Source: CADEEN01 sp963706685
GTDB lineage: Bacteria; Pseudomonadota; Gammaproteobacteria; Burkholderiales; Burkholderiaceae_C
Assembly: GCA_963706685.1 (NCBI GenBank)
Contig: CAVPMY010000017.1
Span: 531,049-595,048 of the forward strand
DNA: 64,000 nucleotides
Direction: 5' to 3'
Shown: in pieces, positions 33,622-41,698 of the stretch
Position numbering within the stretch: the first letter of the stretch is position 1
How the letters are laid out: the number at the start of each line of letters is the position of its first letter
The notes under the pieces: generated by a model
Told to the model about the DNA's origin: nothing
The model's database searches: none
What the model saw: only the letters and a program-made list of their open reading frames with translations
Program-made: the position numbers and the translations under genes

Positions 33622-36114
33622 TCAGGTGTTGGCCGTGGCCCTCACCTCGGCCATCGAGGTCACGCCGGCCAGCACCTTGTCGATGCCGTCCTGGCGCAAG
33701 GTTCGCATGCCTTCGGCCAATGCCTGCTGCAGCAATTGCTCGGCGCGCGCGGCCGTCTGGATCAGGCGGCGCAGCTCACGCGTCACGGTCATCAGCTCGT
33801 GCAGCGCGGCGCGGCCGCGCAGGCCCGTGCCCTCGCACGTCGCGCAGCCTTTGGCCTCCCAGTGCATCAACTGCGGGCCATGCTGCATGCGCCAATCGGC
33901 CAGCACCTGATCGGCTGACGGCGCGGCGCCTTCGGGGAAGACGTGCAGCCAGTCGTGCAGCAGCTCGTCGGCCTCCTCGCTGTTGGCGTTGCGTGCGCTG
34001 CGGCAGTGCGGACACAGCTTGCGCACCAGTCGCTGCGCCAGCACGGCCAACAGCGAATCACCGAAATTGAACGGGTCCATGCCCATGTCGAGCAGGCGCG
34101 TCACCGTCTCCGGTGCACTGTTGGTGTGCAGCGTGCTCATCACCAGGTGGCCGGTGAGCGAGGCTTCGACCGCGGTCTGTGCCGTCTCCTTGTCGCGAAT
34201 TTCGCCGACCATGATCACGTCCGGATCGGCGCGCAGGAACGAGCGCAAGGCCTTGGCAAAGGTCCACTCGATCTTCGGATTGATCTGCACCTGGCGCAGA
34301 CCGGCCTGGGTGATTTCGACCGGATCTTCGGCCGTCCAGATCTTGCGTTCGGCGGTGTTCAGGTGCCCCAGCGCCGAGTGCAGCGTGGTGGTCTTGCCGC
34401 TGCCGGTGGGGCCGACACACAGCACCATGCCGTAGGGCCGTTCGATGGCGCTTTTCAGGCGCTGGTAGTTGCCGGCCGACAGGCCGATCTGCTCCATCGG
34501 CAACGCGCGTGCGTTGGCCAGCAGGCGCATCACCACGTCCTCGAGGCCGTTGGCGGTAGGGATGGTGGCCACGCGCAGCTCCAGGCGGTGCTGCGACGAG
34601 TACTTGGCGAAGTTGATCTTGCCGTCCTGCGGCTTGCGGCGCTCGCTGATGTCGAGATCGCACATGATCTTGATCCGCGCCACGATGGCGGCGCGATAGG
34701 TGTGCGGCAGCTCCAGATACGGTTTGAGCACGCCGTCTTTCCTGAATCGGATGCGCACCTTCTCGCGGCCCGGCAGCGTTTCGACGTGGATGTCGGAGAT
34801 GCCCTGCGCATGCGCATCGACGATCATCGTGTGCACCAGGCGCACCAGCGAATTGTCGGACTGCTCGATCAGCGGCTCATCGTCGCTGTCGCGCTGTGCA
34901 CTGTGGTGTTGCTGCTCGAGTGATTCGAGCAACTTGTTGGCGTCGCCGGTCTCGAAGGGAATGCCCTCTTCGAGCATCAGCGGCACCTGGGCGGCCCATG
35001 GGTCGTCACCGAAGCGCTGGTAGGTCGTGGCGATGGCCGCAGGCAAGGTGTCGGCCGGCGCGAGGGCTGGCACGAGCTTGAGTTGCGTGACGAATTCGAT
35101 CTCGTCGACGTCGGCACGCCGTGACGGGTCGGCCATGGCGACCACGAGCTGGCCCGGGCGCAGCAGCAACGGCAGCACCTGCAAGCGGCGCGCGATGGTG
35201 TAGGGCAGCGCGCGTACGGCATCGGGCTCGATCGGAAAGACGCTCGAATCGACAACCGGATAGCCCATCTTGCGCGCCAGGGCATGCTGCAGATCGTGGC
35301 GGGAGACATGACCGGCGCGCACCAACAGCTCGCCCAGCGGGATCGAGCGTTCGCTCTTCTGTTGCTCGAGGGCACTCTCCAATTGCGCGGCAGAGATCAG
35401 GTTGAGCGCGACCAGGGCTTCGCCGATGCGCACCACCGGCATGCGCGCCTGCTGATCGATGGCCTCGAGCAACTGTGCCGGCTCGACGATGCGCTTGGCC
35501 AGCAGCAGCTCGCCGAGCTTGCGCGCGCGCAGCGTGGCCTGCTCGGCCACGGCCTGCGCCACCTGCTCTCGCGTCACGGCCTGCTGGTCGACCAGCACCT
35601 CGCCGATGCGCGGACCGATCTCGAAGTCGGCATAGGTACTCTTGGGCACGAAGATGCGCTGCACACGTCCCGCATCGTCGAGCGGCGGAAACAGGAACAC
35701 GCCGTGTTCGGTGGCGACATGGCCGACGCTCTTGCCCGAGAGCGCGCCGCCGCCTTGGGCCAGGCGCAGGCGGTACTCCGCGGCTTGCGGCGGCGCCAGC
35801 AGGCCGGCGTGCGGATCACCGGCCGCCGGTGGTTGAGCGGCAATCGGCGTCGACAGCGTGATGCGCCGCAGCTGCGCCAATCGCAGGTTCATGTCCGTGC
35901 GTGTGGCGTGCACATGCACGCGGATCAACCCGGCGGCAAAGTCCAGCGCCAGCAAGGTGGCACTGATGGCCGCGCTGGTCAGGCCTTCGATCTCACACGC
36001 AGCGCCCAGAGGCGACACGGCGGCCGGGTAGCCAGCATACGGTGGCGTCGGCCACCGCCACGGCGCCGCCGCGGCTTTAACAGCGCTTGCAGGCAGTTCG
36101 GAGAGATCGGACAT
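33622..36114 (-). CDS. GspE/PulE-type ATPase with four tandem 30-residue MshEN-type repeats
   Basis: 830 residues. Residues ~20-160 are a domain shared with the downstream paralogue. Residues 169-288 are four exact 30-residue repeats, each opening with [RKP][IL]GE (R169, K199, R229, P259) and carrying the L-V/L pair and a QL/QV-x2-A helix. This is the MshEN N-domain pattern that binds c-di-GMP in MshE. The secretion ATPase follows: Walker A GPTGSGKTTT, Walker B DVIMVGEIRD, His box GHLVMSTLHTNS and tetracysteine CPHC/CATC. The start is set at MSDLSELPA (ATG 36114); the open frame further upstream only crosses a repeat. No other T2SS or T4P gene is nearby, so its partner machine is unknown. Confidence 0.85.
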   Translation of the reverse strand: MSDLSELPASAVKAAAAPWRWPTPPYAGYPAAVSPLGAACEIEGLTSAAISATLLALDFAAGLIRVHVHATRTDMNLRLAQLRRITLSTPIAAQPPAAGDPHAGLLAPPQAAEYRLRLAQGGGALSGKSVGHVATEHGVFLFPPLDDAGRVQRIFVPKSTYADFEIGPRIGEVLVDQQAVTREQVAQAVAEQATLRARKLGELLLAKRIVEPAQLLEAIDQQARMPVVRIGEALVALNLISAAQLESALEQQKSERSIPLGELLVRAGHVSRHDLQHALARKMGYPVVDSSVFPIEPDAVRALPYTIARRLQVLPLLLRPGQLVVAMADPSRRADVDEIEFVTQLKLVPALAPADTLPAAIATTYQRFGDDPWAAQVPLMLEEGIPFETGDANKLLESLEQQHHSAQRDSDDEPLIEQSDNSLVRLVHTMIVDAHAQGISDIHVETLPGREKVRIRFRKDGVLKPYLELPHTYRAAIVARIKIMCDLDISERRKPQDGKINFAKYSSQHRLELRVATIPTANGLEDVVMRLLANARALPMEQIGLSAGNYQRLKSAIERPYGMVLCVGPTGSGKTTTLHSALGHLNTAERKIWTAEDPVEITQAGLRQVQINPKIEWTFAKALRSFLRADPDVIMVGEIRDKETAQTAVEASLTGHLVMSTLHTNSAPETVTRLLDMGMDPFNFGDSLLAVLAQRLVRKLCPHCRSARNANSEEADELLHDWLHVFPEGAAPSADQVLADWRMQHGPQLMHWEAKGCATCEGTGLRGRAALHELMTVTRELRRLIQTAARAEQLLQQALAEGMRTLRQDGIDKVLAGVTSMAEVRATANT

Positions 36115-36242
36115 CGCGGCAACACGGACGAGAACGCAGGTTGCCCATGCTAGGCCGCCAGACTGCTGAGTGATGCTCGAAAAAGCACGCCGATCACCAA
36201 TCAGTTCAAGCCGTGACTGCATTGCCGGTGCAAGAGCTCGCC

Positions 36243-36310
36243 CCAGCAAACGCCGCGGATCCGGCTCCGCCGGCGTGCCCCGCTAGAGGGGAGCGGCGAA
36301 GCCGCTCTAG
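36243..36310. repeat. GC-rich interspersed repeat, copy 4 (between the two MshEN genes)
   Basis: A shorter copy in copy-2 orientation: CAGCAAACGCCGCGGATCCG, CTCCGCCGG, palindrome CCCCGCTAGAGGGG, then hairpin AGCGGCGAAGCCGCT. It covers the stop codon of the upstream gene at its right end. Confidence 0.7.
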
Positions 36311-37362
36311 TACGCCGTGATGTTGCTGGCCCAGACGTCGCTGCTCTTGATATGTGCGGCCAGGGCGACGCTCAATCGGCCGCGCGGCGCAATCACCGGC
36401 ACCACCTCGAGCCCGGCCACCGATTGCAGCGACTTCAGCGTGGCCACGCTGCCCAGCGAGTCAACGGCAACGAAGAGTCGGTTGCCGTCTTGCATCAGCG
36501 GCAGCGCGCGGTGCTCGTGCATGGCCGCGGCCGACAAGCGCTTGATTGCTTTTGGATCGACCGGAAAGCGCAGCAAGTCCACCACCGGATAGCCCATCTT
36601 GTGGGCCAGCGCCGTTTGCAGATCGGCCGTGGTGATGTGACCGGCGCTGACCAGCGCCTCGCCCAGGGGTTGTTCTGAATTGCTTTGCGCCTGCGCGCGC
36701 ACGGTGCGGTCGAGTTCTTGTTGCGTCACCAGCCCGAGCTCGCGCAGCGATTCACCGAGCGGCCGGATCGTGGCCTTGAGTTGGGCCAGCACCGCGGCGC
36801 GCAGTTGCTCGGGCGTCGAAACCCAGCGCTCGGCAGCCATTTCTTCGGCCGACTTGCCCAGGCTGACGCCGGTACTGGTGGCCGTGGGCACGAACTGACG
36901 CAGCACGGCGCGCCCGCCATCAGCGGGTGAATACAGGAACCAGCCGCAACGCTGGCGCACATGGCCGAGCGTTCGTCCGGCGACATGGCCGCCCGCCGAC
37001 AGCTCGGCGGTGTAGTCACGCTCCTGTGCGGCCGCGGGCATGCGTTCGGCCGGGGCGCCGGGCGCCTGGCGCGCCAGCGTCCAAGGGCTCAGGATGGTCA
37101 GGCGACGCATGCGCGAAAACGGCAACCACAGCGGATCGCCGTCGCGGCCCACACGCACCCGCATGCGCTCGCGACCGACGTCGAATTCCACCAGTTCGCC
37201 TTCGAAGGTGACCCCGCCGGCCGATTCGACGCGGCAAGGCAGAGCGCCCGTCGGCAGCGAACTCATCGACTGTGCGTGTGCAAACGGTGGCTGCGGCCAG
37301 GCCCAATCGTCTTCGATATTCAACGTGATCGTCGGCAGCGGCGTGGAAATGTCATTGCTCAT
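36307..37362 (-). CDS. ATPase-less MshEN-domain protein, paralogue of the adjacent GspE-type ATPase
   Basis: 351 residues. The N-terminal ~100 residues (WAWPQPPFAHAQSM, CRVESAGGVTFEGELVEF, RMRRLTILSPW) mirror the same region of the ATPase gene and may be a PilZ-like barrel; that fold is inference. MshEN-type modules start at S167, P201 (PLGESLRELGLVTQQELDRT) and P232 (PLGEALVSAGHITTADLQTA), followed by HKMGYPVVDLLRFPVDP as in the ATPase. The protein then stops before any ATPase motif. It is upstream of the ATPase on the same strand, with 192 bases and a repeat between. Probably a c-di-GMP-responsive partner or regulator. Confidence 0.8.
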   Translation of the reverse strand: MSNDISTPLPTITLNIEDDWAWPQPPFAHAQSMSSLPTGALPCRVESAGGVTFEGELVEFDVGRERMRVRVGRDGDPLWLPFSRMRRLTILSPWTLARQAPGAPAERMPAAAQERDYTAELSAGGHVAGRTLGHVRQRCGWFLYSPADGGRAVLRQFVPTATSTGVSLGKSAEEMAAERWVSTPEQLRAAVLAQLKATIRPLGESLRELGLVTQQELDRTVRAQAQSNSEQPLGEALVSAGHITTADLQTALAHKMGYPVVDLLRFPVDPKAIKRLSAAAMHEHRALPLMQDGNRLFVAVDSLGSVATLKSLQSVAGLEVVPVIAPRGRLSVALAAHIKSSDVWASNITAY

Positions 37363-37634
37363 CTGGGAACCTCTGTGTCATCTCGCTGCCGGCCAAGGGC
37401 TTTGAAGGCCGGCATTGTTCGAGTGACCAAGCGTATCCAGTGGCGCGCAAGAGCCGCGTGAGGAATGCACGCGCGAAGGCGCAGCGCAACGGACCCCACT
37501 CAGGCGCGGGGGCCGGCTGTGAAACGCTCGGCGCCAGCGGTTTGCTTCAGGCCATGCAGTCAAGGATGTCGGCAATGCCGGCAACTGAGCGCTGATGCCG
37601 GCGCCGCTGCGCCACGCCGTCGAGATCCGGACCC

Positions 37635-37835
37635 TCAGAGCACCTCGTCGCGGTAGGTGCGCCAACGTGGCATCGCCTCGCGCATCAGCACCACCTGACG
37701 GTGGAACGTCGGACAGACCTTGCAGGCCTTGAGGTGCGCCCGCACCGCCCAGCGCTCGAAAAAGCCGAGCGCACGGTCTTCGCCGGCGAGTGTCAGTTCG
37801 GTGACCTGGCGGCAGTTGCGTTGCAGAAATTTCAT
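37635..37835 (-). CDS. Zinc-finger anti-sigma factor
   Basis: 66 residues. The C-terminal half contains HLKACKVC, the H-x3-C-x2-C core of zinc-binding anti-sigma (ZAS/zf-HC2) domains. No membrane helix is present, so it should be a soluble, redox- or metal-responsive inhibitor of the ECF sigma factor encoded 10 bases upstream. This gene is downstream of the sigma gene on the same strand, the usual arrangement. Confidence 0.82.
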   Translation of the reverse strand: MKFLQRNCRQVTELTLAGEDRALGFFERWAVRAHLKACKVCPTFHRQVVLMREAMPRWRTYRDEVL

Positions 37836-37845
37836 GGCACGTCCG

Positions 37846-38409
37846 TCAAGTGGCCGCCGGCTTGTGGCCGAACCAGCGCTCCTGCAAACACATCTGCAGG
37901 CGCAAGCGGGCTCGGTGCAGCAGCACCCAGGCGTTGGTCGAAGTGATCCCCAGTTCCTTGCAGATCTCTCCCGTTTCCATCTCCAGCCATTCGCGCATCA
38001 TGAAAATTCGCCCCTGCACGCCCGGCAGTTGGTCGACGCAGACTTCGAGCACCTCGAAGAACTCCCGTTGGCCGAGCGTTGCCGCCGGGTCACCCCACTC
38101 GGCCGGTTCGTCGCGCCACATGCCGCCCTCGTTGAACAACTGCGCGTCGATATCCTCGCCGTCTTCAGCCGTCATCACAGAAACTTCGCGGCTGTGACGG
38201 CGGATCTGGTCGATCAACTTGTGCTTGAGGATGCCGATCAGCCAGGTCTTCAGTTGCGACTGCCCGGCAAAGGCCTGCGGCTTGGCCAGCGCGGCCAACA
38301 CCGTTTCGCTGACGGCGTCTTCGGCCCAGGCCTGATTGCGCAACTGGGCGTGCGCAAAGCGCATCAACTGCGGGCGCAGGGATTGGACAGCCAAGGCAAA
38401 TTCGGACAT
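37846..38409 (-). CDS. ECF-family sigma factor
   Basis: 187 residues. Region 2 is MRFAHAQLRNQAWAEDAVSE with the following TWLIGILKHKLIDQIRR; region 4 is LEMETGEICKELGITSTNAW and LLHRARLRLQMCL. It is divergent from the bufABC operon (starts 114 bases apart). ECF factors with a zinc-finger anti-sigma are recurrent regulators of such DUF2282/DUF692/DUF2063 operons, so it very likely drives bufA under copper or other metal stress. A candidate promoter, GTGTAA with ACGACC 16 bases later (38435-38462), is only a suggestion. Confidence 0.92.
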   Translation of the reverse strand: MSEFALAVQSLRPQLMRFAHAQLRNQAWAEDAVSETVLAALAKPQAFAGQSQLKTWLIGILKHKLIDQIRRHSREVSVMTAEDGEDIDAQLFNEGGMWRDEPAEWGDPAATLGQREFFEVLEVCVDQLPGVQGRIFMMREWLEMETGEICKELGITSTNAWVLLHRARLRLQMCLQERWFGHKPAAT

Positions 38410-38522
38410 TGGGAAACACGAAAATCGCGGCGCAGTGTAAGTTAGGCTCCGCGATCACGACCACTGCTCGCGGCGTGCCCGTCCGGGCCCGTGCAACCAC
38501 CGTCCTTCCAGGAGTTTGACCC

Positions 38523-38798
38523 ATGAACCACCGTCTCGTCGTTTCTTCGGCCCTCGCCTCGGTGATGGCCCTGGGCCTGATCGGCTCCGTTGCTGCGCAG
38601 GACAAGACCAAGGAAAAGTGCTACGGCATCGCCAAGTCCGGCCAGAACGATTGCGCCAACCTCTCGGGCTCGCACTCCTGCGCCGGGCAGAGCAAGGTCG
38701 ACAACGGCGCCGACGAATGGAAATACGTTGCCGCCGGCACCTGCAAGGAGATGAAGGGCATGACCGCCGACGAAGCCAAGGCCAAGATGAAGAAGTGA
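38523..38798 (+). CDS. bufA1: Bufferin-type RiPP precursor (DUF2282, BufA1-like)
   Basis: 91 residues. Signal peptide ~1-25 (VSSALASVMALGLIGSVAAQ) and a mature part with exactly four cysteines at 33, 44, 53 and 74 within KCYGIAKSGQNDCANLSG, SHSCAGQSK and AGTCKEMKG. This is the BufA1/DUF2282 pattern. In characterised bufferins the cysteines are converted by a BufB/BufC enzyme into copper-binding heterocycles and the peptide is exported by its own signal. AGGAG precedes ATG 38523. First gene of the operon. Confidence 0.92.
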   Translation: MNHRLVVSSALASVMALGLIGSVAAQDKTKEKCYGIAKSGQNDCANLSGSHSCAGQSKVDNGADEWKYVAAGTCKEMKGMTADEAKAKMKK

Positions 38799-38837
38799 TC
38801 GGCGCGGCCGATCGGCTTGTTCCCGCACGCCACGCAA

Positions 38838-39689
38838 ATGCTGACCGCCCCGTTGTCCGGCATCGGCTGGCGCCATGAACACGAACGCGCTTTGCTTGAA
38901 AGCCGACCCGCGTTGCCGTTCATCGAGGTGCATTCGGAAAACTTCTTTGCCGACGGCGGCGCATCGTTGGCGCTGCTGCGCCAGGCCCGGCAGCACTATC
39001 AGGTCAGCCTGCACGCCGTCGGCTTGTCGCTCGGCTCGGCCGCCGGGCTAGACGCCTGGCATCTCGACAAGCTCGCCTCGCTGGTAGAGCGCATCGAGCC
39101 GCTGCGGGTCTCGGATCACGCCTGCTTTGCGCGCGCGCCGCGCCGCTCCGGCCAGGCGCCGCTGCATGCCAGCGACCTGCTGCCGATCGCTTTCACCACC
39201 GACAGCCTGGACCTGCTGGCCGCCAACGTGCAGCGCGTCCAGGACAGACTGGCGCGGCCGATCGGCGTTGAAAACCTGTCGGCGTATCTCGGCTGGGCCG
39301 ACGACACGCTGGCCGAGGCCGAGTTCTTCAACCAGTTGGCCGAGCGCAGCGGCTGCTGGCTGCTGCTCGATGTCAACAACCTCGTCGTCAACGCCCTGAA
39401 TGCCGGTGCCGCCGATCCGGTGGCCACGGCCAAGCTGTTTGTCGACGCCATCGACACGCGCCACGTCGGCCAGATTCACCTGGCCGGCTATTGCGAGACT
39501 GAAACGCTGGTCATCGACGACCACGGCAGCCGCGTCCACGCGCCGGTTTGGCAAGTCTATGCACACGCCATCGCGCGCCTCGGTGCCAAGCCGACGCTGG
39601 TCGAATGGGACACCGCGCTGCCGGCGTTCGAGGTGCTGCTGGGCGAGGCGCGCGAGGCCGATCGTGTGGCCAGGGCGAGCCTGCAATGA
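38838..39689 (+). CDS. bufB: MNIO-family (DUF692) multinuclear iron oxygenase, BufB-like
   Basis: 283 residues, TIM-barrel enzyme that modifies precursor cysteines. Likely iron ligands occur in family order: GIGWRHEHE, FIEVHSENFF, SLHAVGLSLGS, RVSDHACFA, IGVENLSAYLGW, LLDVNNLVVNA, IHLAGY and VEWDTALP. ATG 38838 gives the expected MLTAPLSGIG start; a TTG at 38817 is possible. The gene lies 39 bases after bufA and overlaps bufC by 4 bp. Confidence 0.93.
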   Translation: MLTAPLSGIGWRHEHERALLESRPALPFIEVHSENFFADGGASLALLRQARQHYQVSLHAVGLSLGSAAGLDAWHLDKLASLVERIEPLRVSDHACFARAPRRSGQAPLHASDLLPIAFTTDSLDLLAANVQRVQDRLARPIGVENLSAYLGWADDTLAEAEFFNQLAERSGCWLLLDVNNLVVNALNAGAADPVATAKLFVDAIDTRHVGQIHLAGYCETETLVIDDHGSRVHAPVWQVYAHAIARLGAKPTLVEWDTALPAFEVLLGEAREADRVARASLQ

Positions 39690-40480
39690 GCCGTGAAGCG
39701 CTGCGCCAGCAGATGTTGATGCGTGCCCTGTGGCGCGACGACGCGGCGCTGCAAGGCTGGGTGCGCGCACCCGCGCGCGCCACGGCGTCGCAAGGCCTGG
39801 CGGTGTACCGCAGCAATGCCGGGGCGCTGGCCGAACGTGCGCTCGGCAGCGCCTACCCGACACTGGCCGCGCTGATCGGCGCCGAGTCGTTCGCAGTGCT
39901 GGCGCGCCACCACTGGCATGAGCACCCGCCCGTGCGCGGCGATGTCGGCGCGTGGGGCGACGAATTGCCGGCGTTCATCGCCGCCAGCGCTCAGCTGGCC
40001 GAGGAGCCTTATCTCGCCGACAGCGCGCGGCTCGACTGGGCGATGCACGTTTGCACGCGCGCTGCGGACGTGAACGGCGCCTGGCCGCCTGCGCTGGAGG
40101 CGCTGTCGACCACCGATCCGTCGCTGTTGCGAATTCAGCTCGCGGCCGGCGCCGCGGTGGTGGCCAGCCGCTGGCCGATCGTCACCCTCTGGCAGGCGCA
40201 CCACGGCGCGCGGTCGATGGACGACGTGCGAGCAGCGTTCGAAGCCGGGCGTGAAGAGTCCGCCTTCGTGTGGCGCGACGACGGCTTTGCCGTCCATGTC
40301 GAAGTGCTCGAGGCCGCGGACGCCGCATTCACCGCCGCGCTGATCCAGGGCGCCACGCTGGCCGCTGCGCTCGACGCGGCCGGCGAGTTGCTGTCCTTCG
40401 AGCGCTGGCTCGAACGCGCATTGCGCTCGCGCTGGCTGGTCGCCATTGCCTCGCCCGCCCCCTACACTCGCGCCGCCTGA
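39686..40480 (+). CDS. bufC: DUF2063 partner protein, BufC-like
   Basis: 264 residues. The N-terminal domain (LRQQMLMRALWRDDAALQGW, VYRSNAGALAERALGSAYP, LARHHWHEHPPVRGDVG) is the putative DNA-binding-like DUF2063 fold, now known as the precursor-recognition partner of MNIO enzymes. ATGA overlap with bufB supports a complex. No bufD (DoxX) gene follows; the next gene is an ABC transporter. Confidence 0.92.
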   Translation: MSREALRQQMLMRALWRDDAALQGWVRAPARATASQGLAVYRSNAGALAERALGSAYPTLAALIGAESFAVLARHHWHEHPPVRGDVGAWGDELPAFIAASAQLAEEPYLADSARLDWAMHVCTRAADVNGAWPPALEALSTTDPSLLRIQLAAGAAVVASRWPIVTLWQAHHGARSMDDVRAAFEAGREESAFVWRDDGFAVHVEVLEAADAAFTAALIQGATLAAALDAAGELLSFERWLERALRSRWLVAIASPAPYTRAA

Positions 40481-40491
40481 CCGGACAAGCC

Positions 40492-41698
40492 ATGCCTCTG
40501 ATTCAACGTCGCCACTTCGTCGCCGCTGCCGCCGCAGCGCCGTTCGCGCACCATGCGATCGGCCAGACAGCGTCCGCCTGGTCCCGCATCGAAGCCGCGG
40601 CCAAAGGGCAGACGGTCTACATGAACGCCTGGGCCGGCAGCGAACGCACCAACGCCTACCTGCAATGGGTGGCCGTCGAGTTGGCGCAGCGCTCCGATGT
40701 CAAGCTCGAACACGTCAAGATCAGCGACACGGCTGAGGCCGTCAAGCGCGTGCGCACCGAGAAGGCCGCCGGCCGCAGCAGCGACGGCTCGGTCGACCTG
40801 GTCTGGATCAACGGCGAAAACTTCCTGACGATGAAGCGCGAGGGCCTGCTGTTCGGCCCGTGGAGCGAGCAGTTGCCGAGCTACGCCGCGGTCGACGTCG
40901 TCGGCAAGCCGACGACGCGCATCGATTTTTCGGAACCGGTGGACGGCATGGAAGCGCCCTGGGGCATGGCCCAGCTGACCTTCTATGCCGACAGCACGCG
41001 CGTGCCCAACGCCGCCAGCAAGCCTTGCCGAGTTGATCGCGTGGGCGAAGAACAACCCCGGCCGCTTCACCTACCCCAAGCCGCCGGTGTTTCACGGCAC
41101 GACCTTCCTCAAGCAGGTGCTGATCGAGACCGCGGCCGAGCGCAAACCGTTCTACGCCCCGTACCAGGCCGATGCATTCGCCGCCGCCACCGCGCCGCTG
41201 TGGGCCGCGCTCGATGCGCTGCATCCGCACCTGTGGAAACAGGGCAAGCAGTTCCCGGCCAGCAACACGGTGATGCGGCAGATGCTGGCTGACGGCGAAC
41301 TCGCCATCTCGCTGACCTTCAACCCCAACGAGATCGCCAACCAGATCGCCGCCAAGACGCTGCCGGCCACGGTGTTGCCGTACCAGCATGCCAAGGGCAC
41401 GGTCGGCAACACGCATTTCCTGGCCATTGCGTTCAACGCCCGCGCCAAGGAAGGCGCACAGGTGGCGGCCAACTTCATGCTCTCGCCGCTCGCACAGGCG
41501 CGCAAGGCCGACATCAAGCACTGGGGCGATCCGACGGTGTTGGCGCTGGACAAGTTGTCGGCGGCCGAGCGCGCCTTGTTCACCGCCGGTGCGGCGCCAG
41601 GCCAGTTGAAGGCCAGCGCACCGACCCTTGCCGAGCCGCACGGCTCCTGGGTCGATCCGATCGAGCGCGAGTGGACGCGGCGCTACGGCCAGGGCTGA
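40492..41698 (+). CDS. ynjB: ABC transporter substrate-binding protein, YnjB-like (frameshifted here)
   Basis: About 401 residues after joining. Signal peptide MPLIQRRHFVAAAAAAPFAH ends near IGQTAS. YnjB-family blocks are VYMNAWAGSERTNAYLQWV, VDLVWINGENFLTMKREGLL and DGMEAPWGMAQLTFYADST. One break near 41025-41035 precedes SLAELIAWAKNNPGRFTYPK. The total length is one base over a multiple of three, consistent with a single insertion. Substrate unknown; E. coli YnjBCD has been only loosely linked to sulphur or thiamine-like compounds. Confidence 0.87.

Noticed and set aside
36115..36249. N-terminal extension of the GspE-type ATPase by 45 residues
   Set aside because: It is read through the intergenic DNA next to repeat copy 4 and has no similarity to the paralogue, whose N-terminal domain aligns from MSDLSELPA onward.
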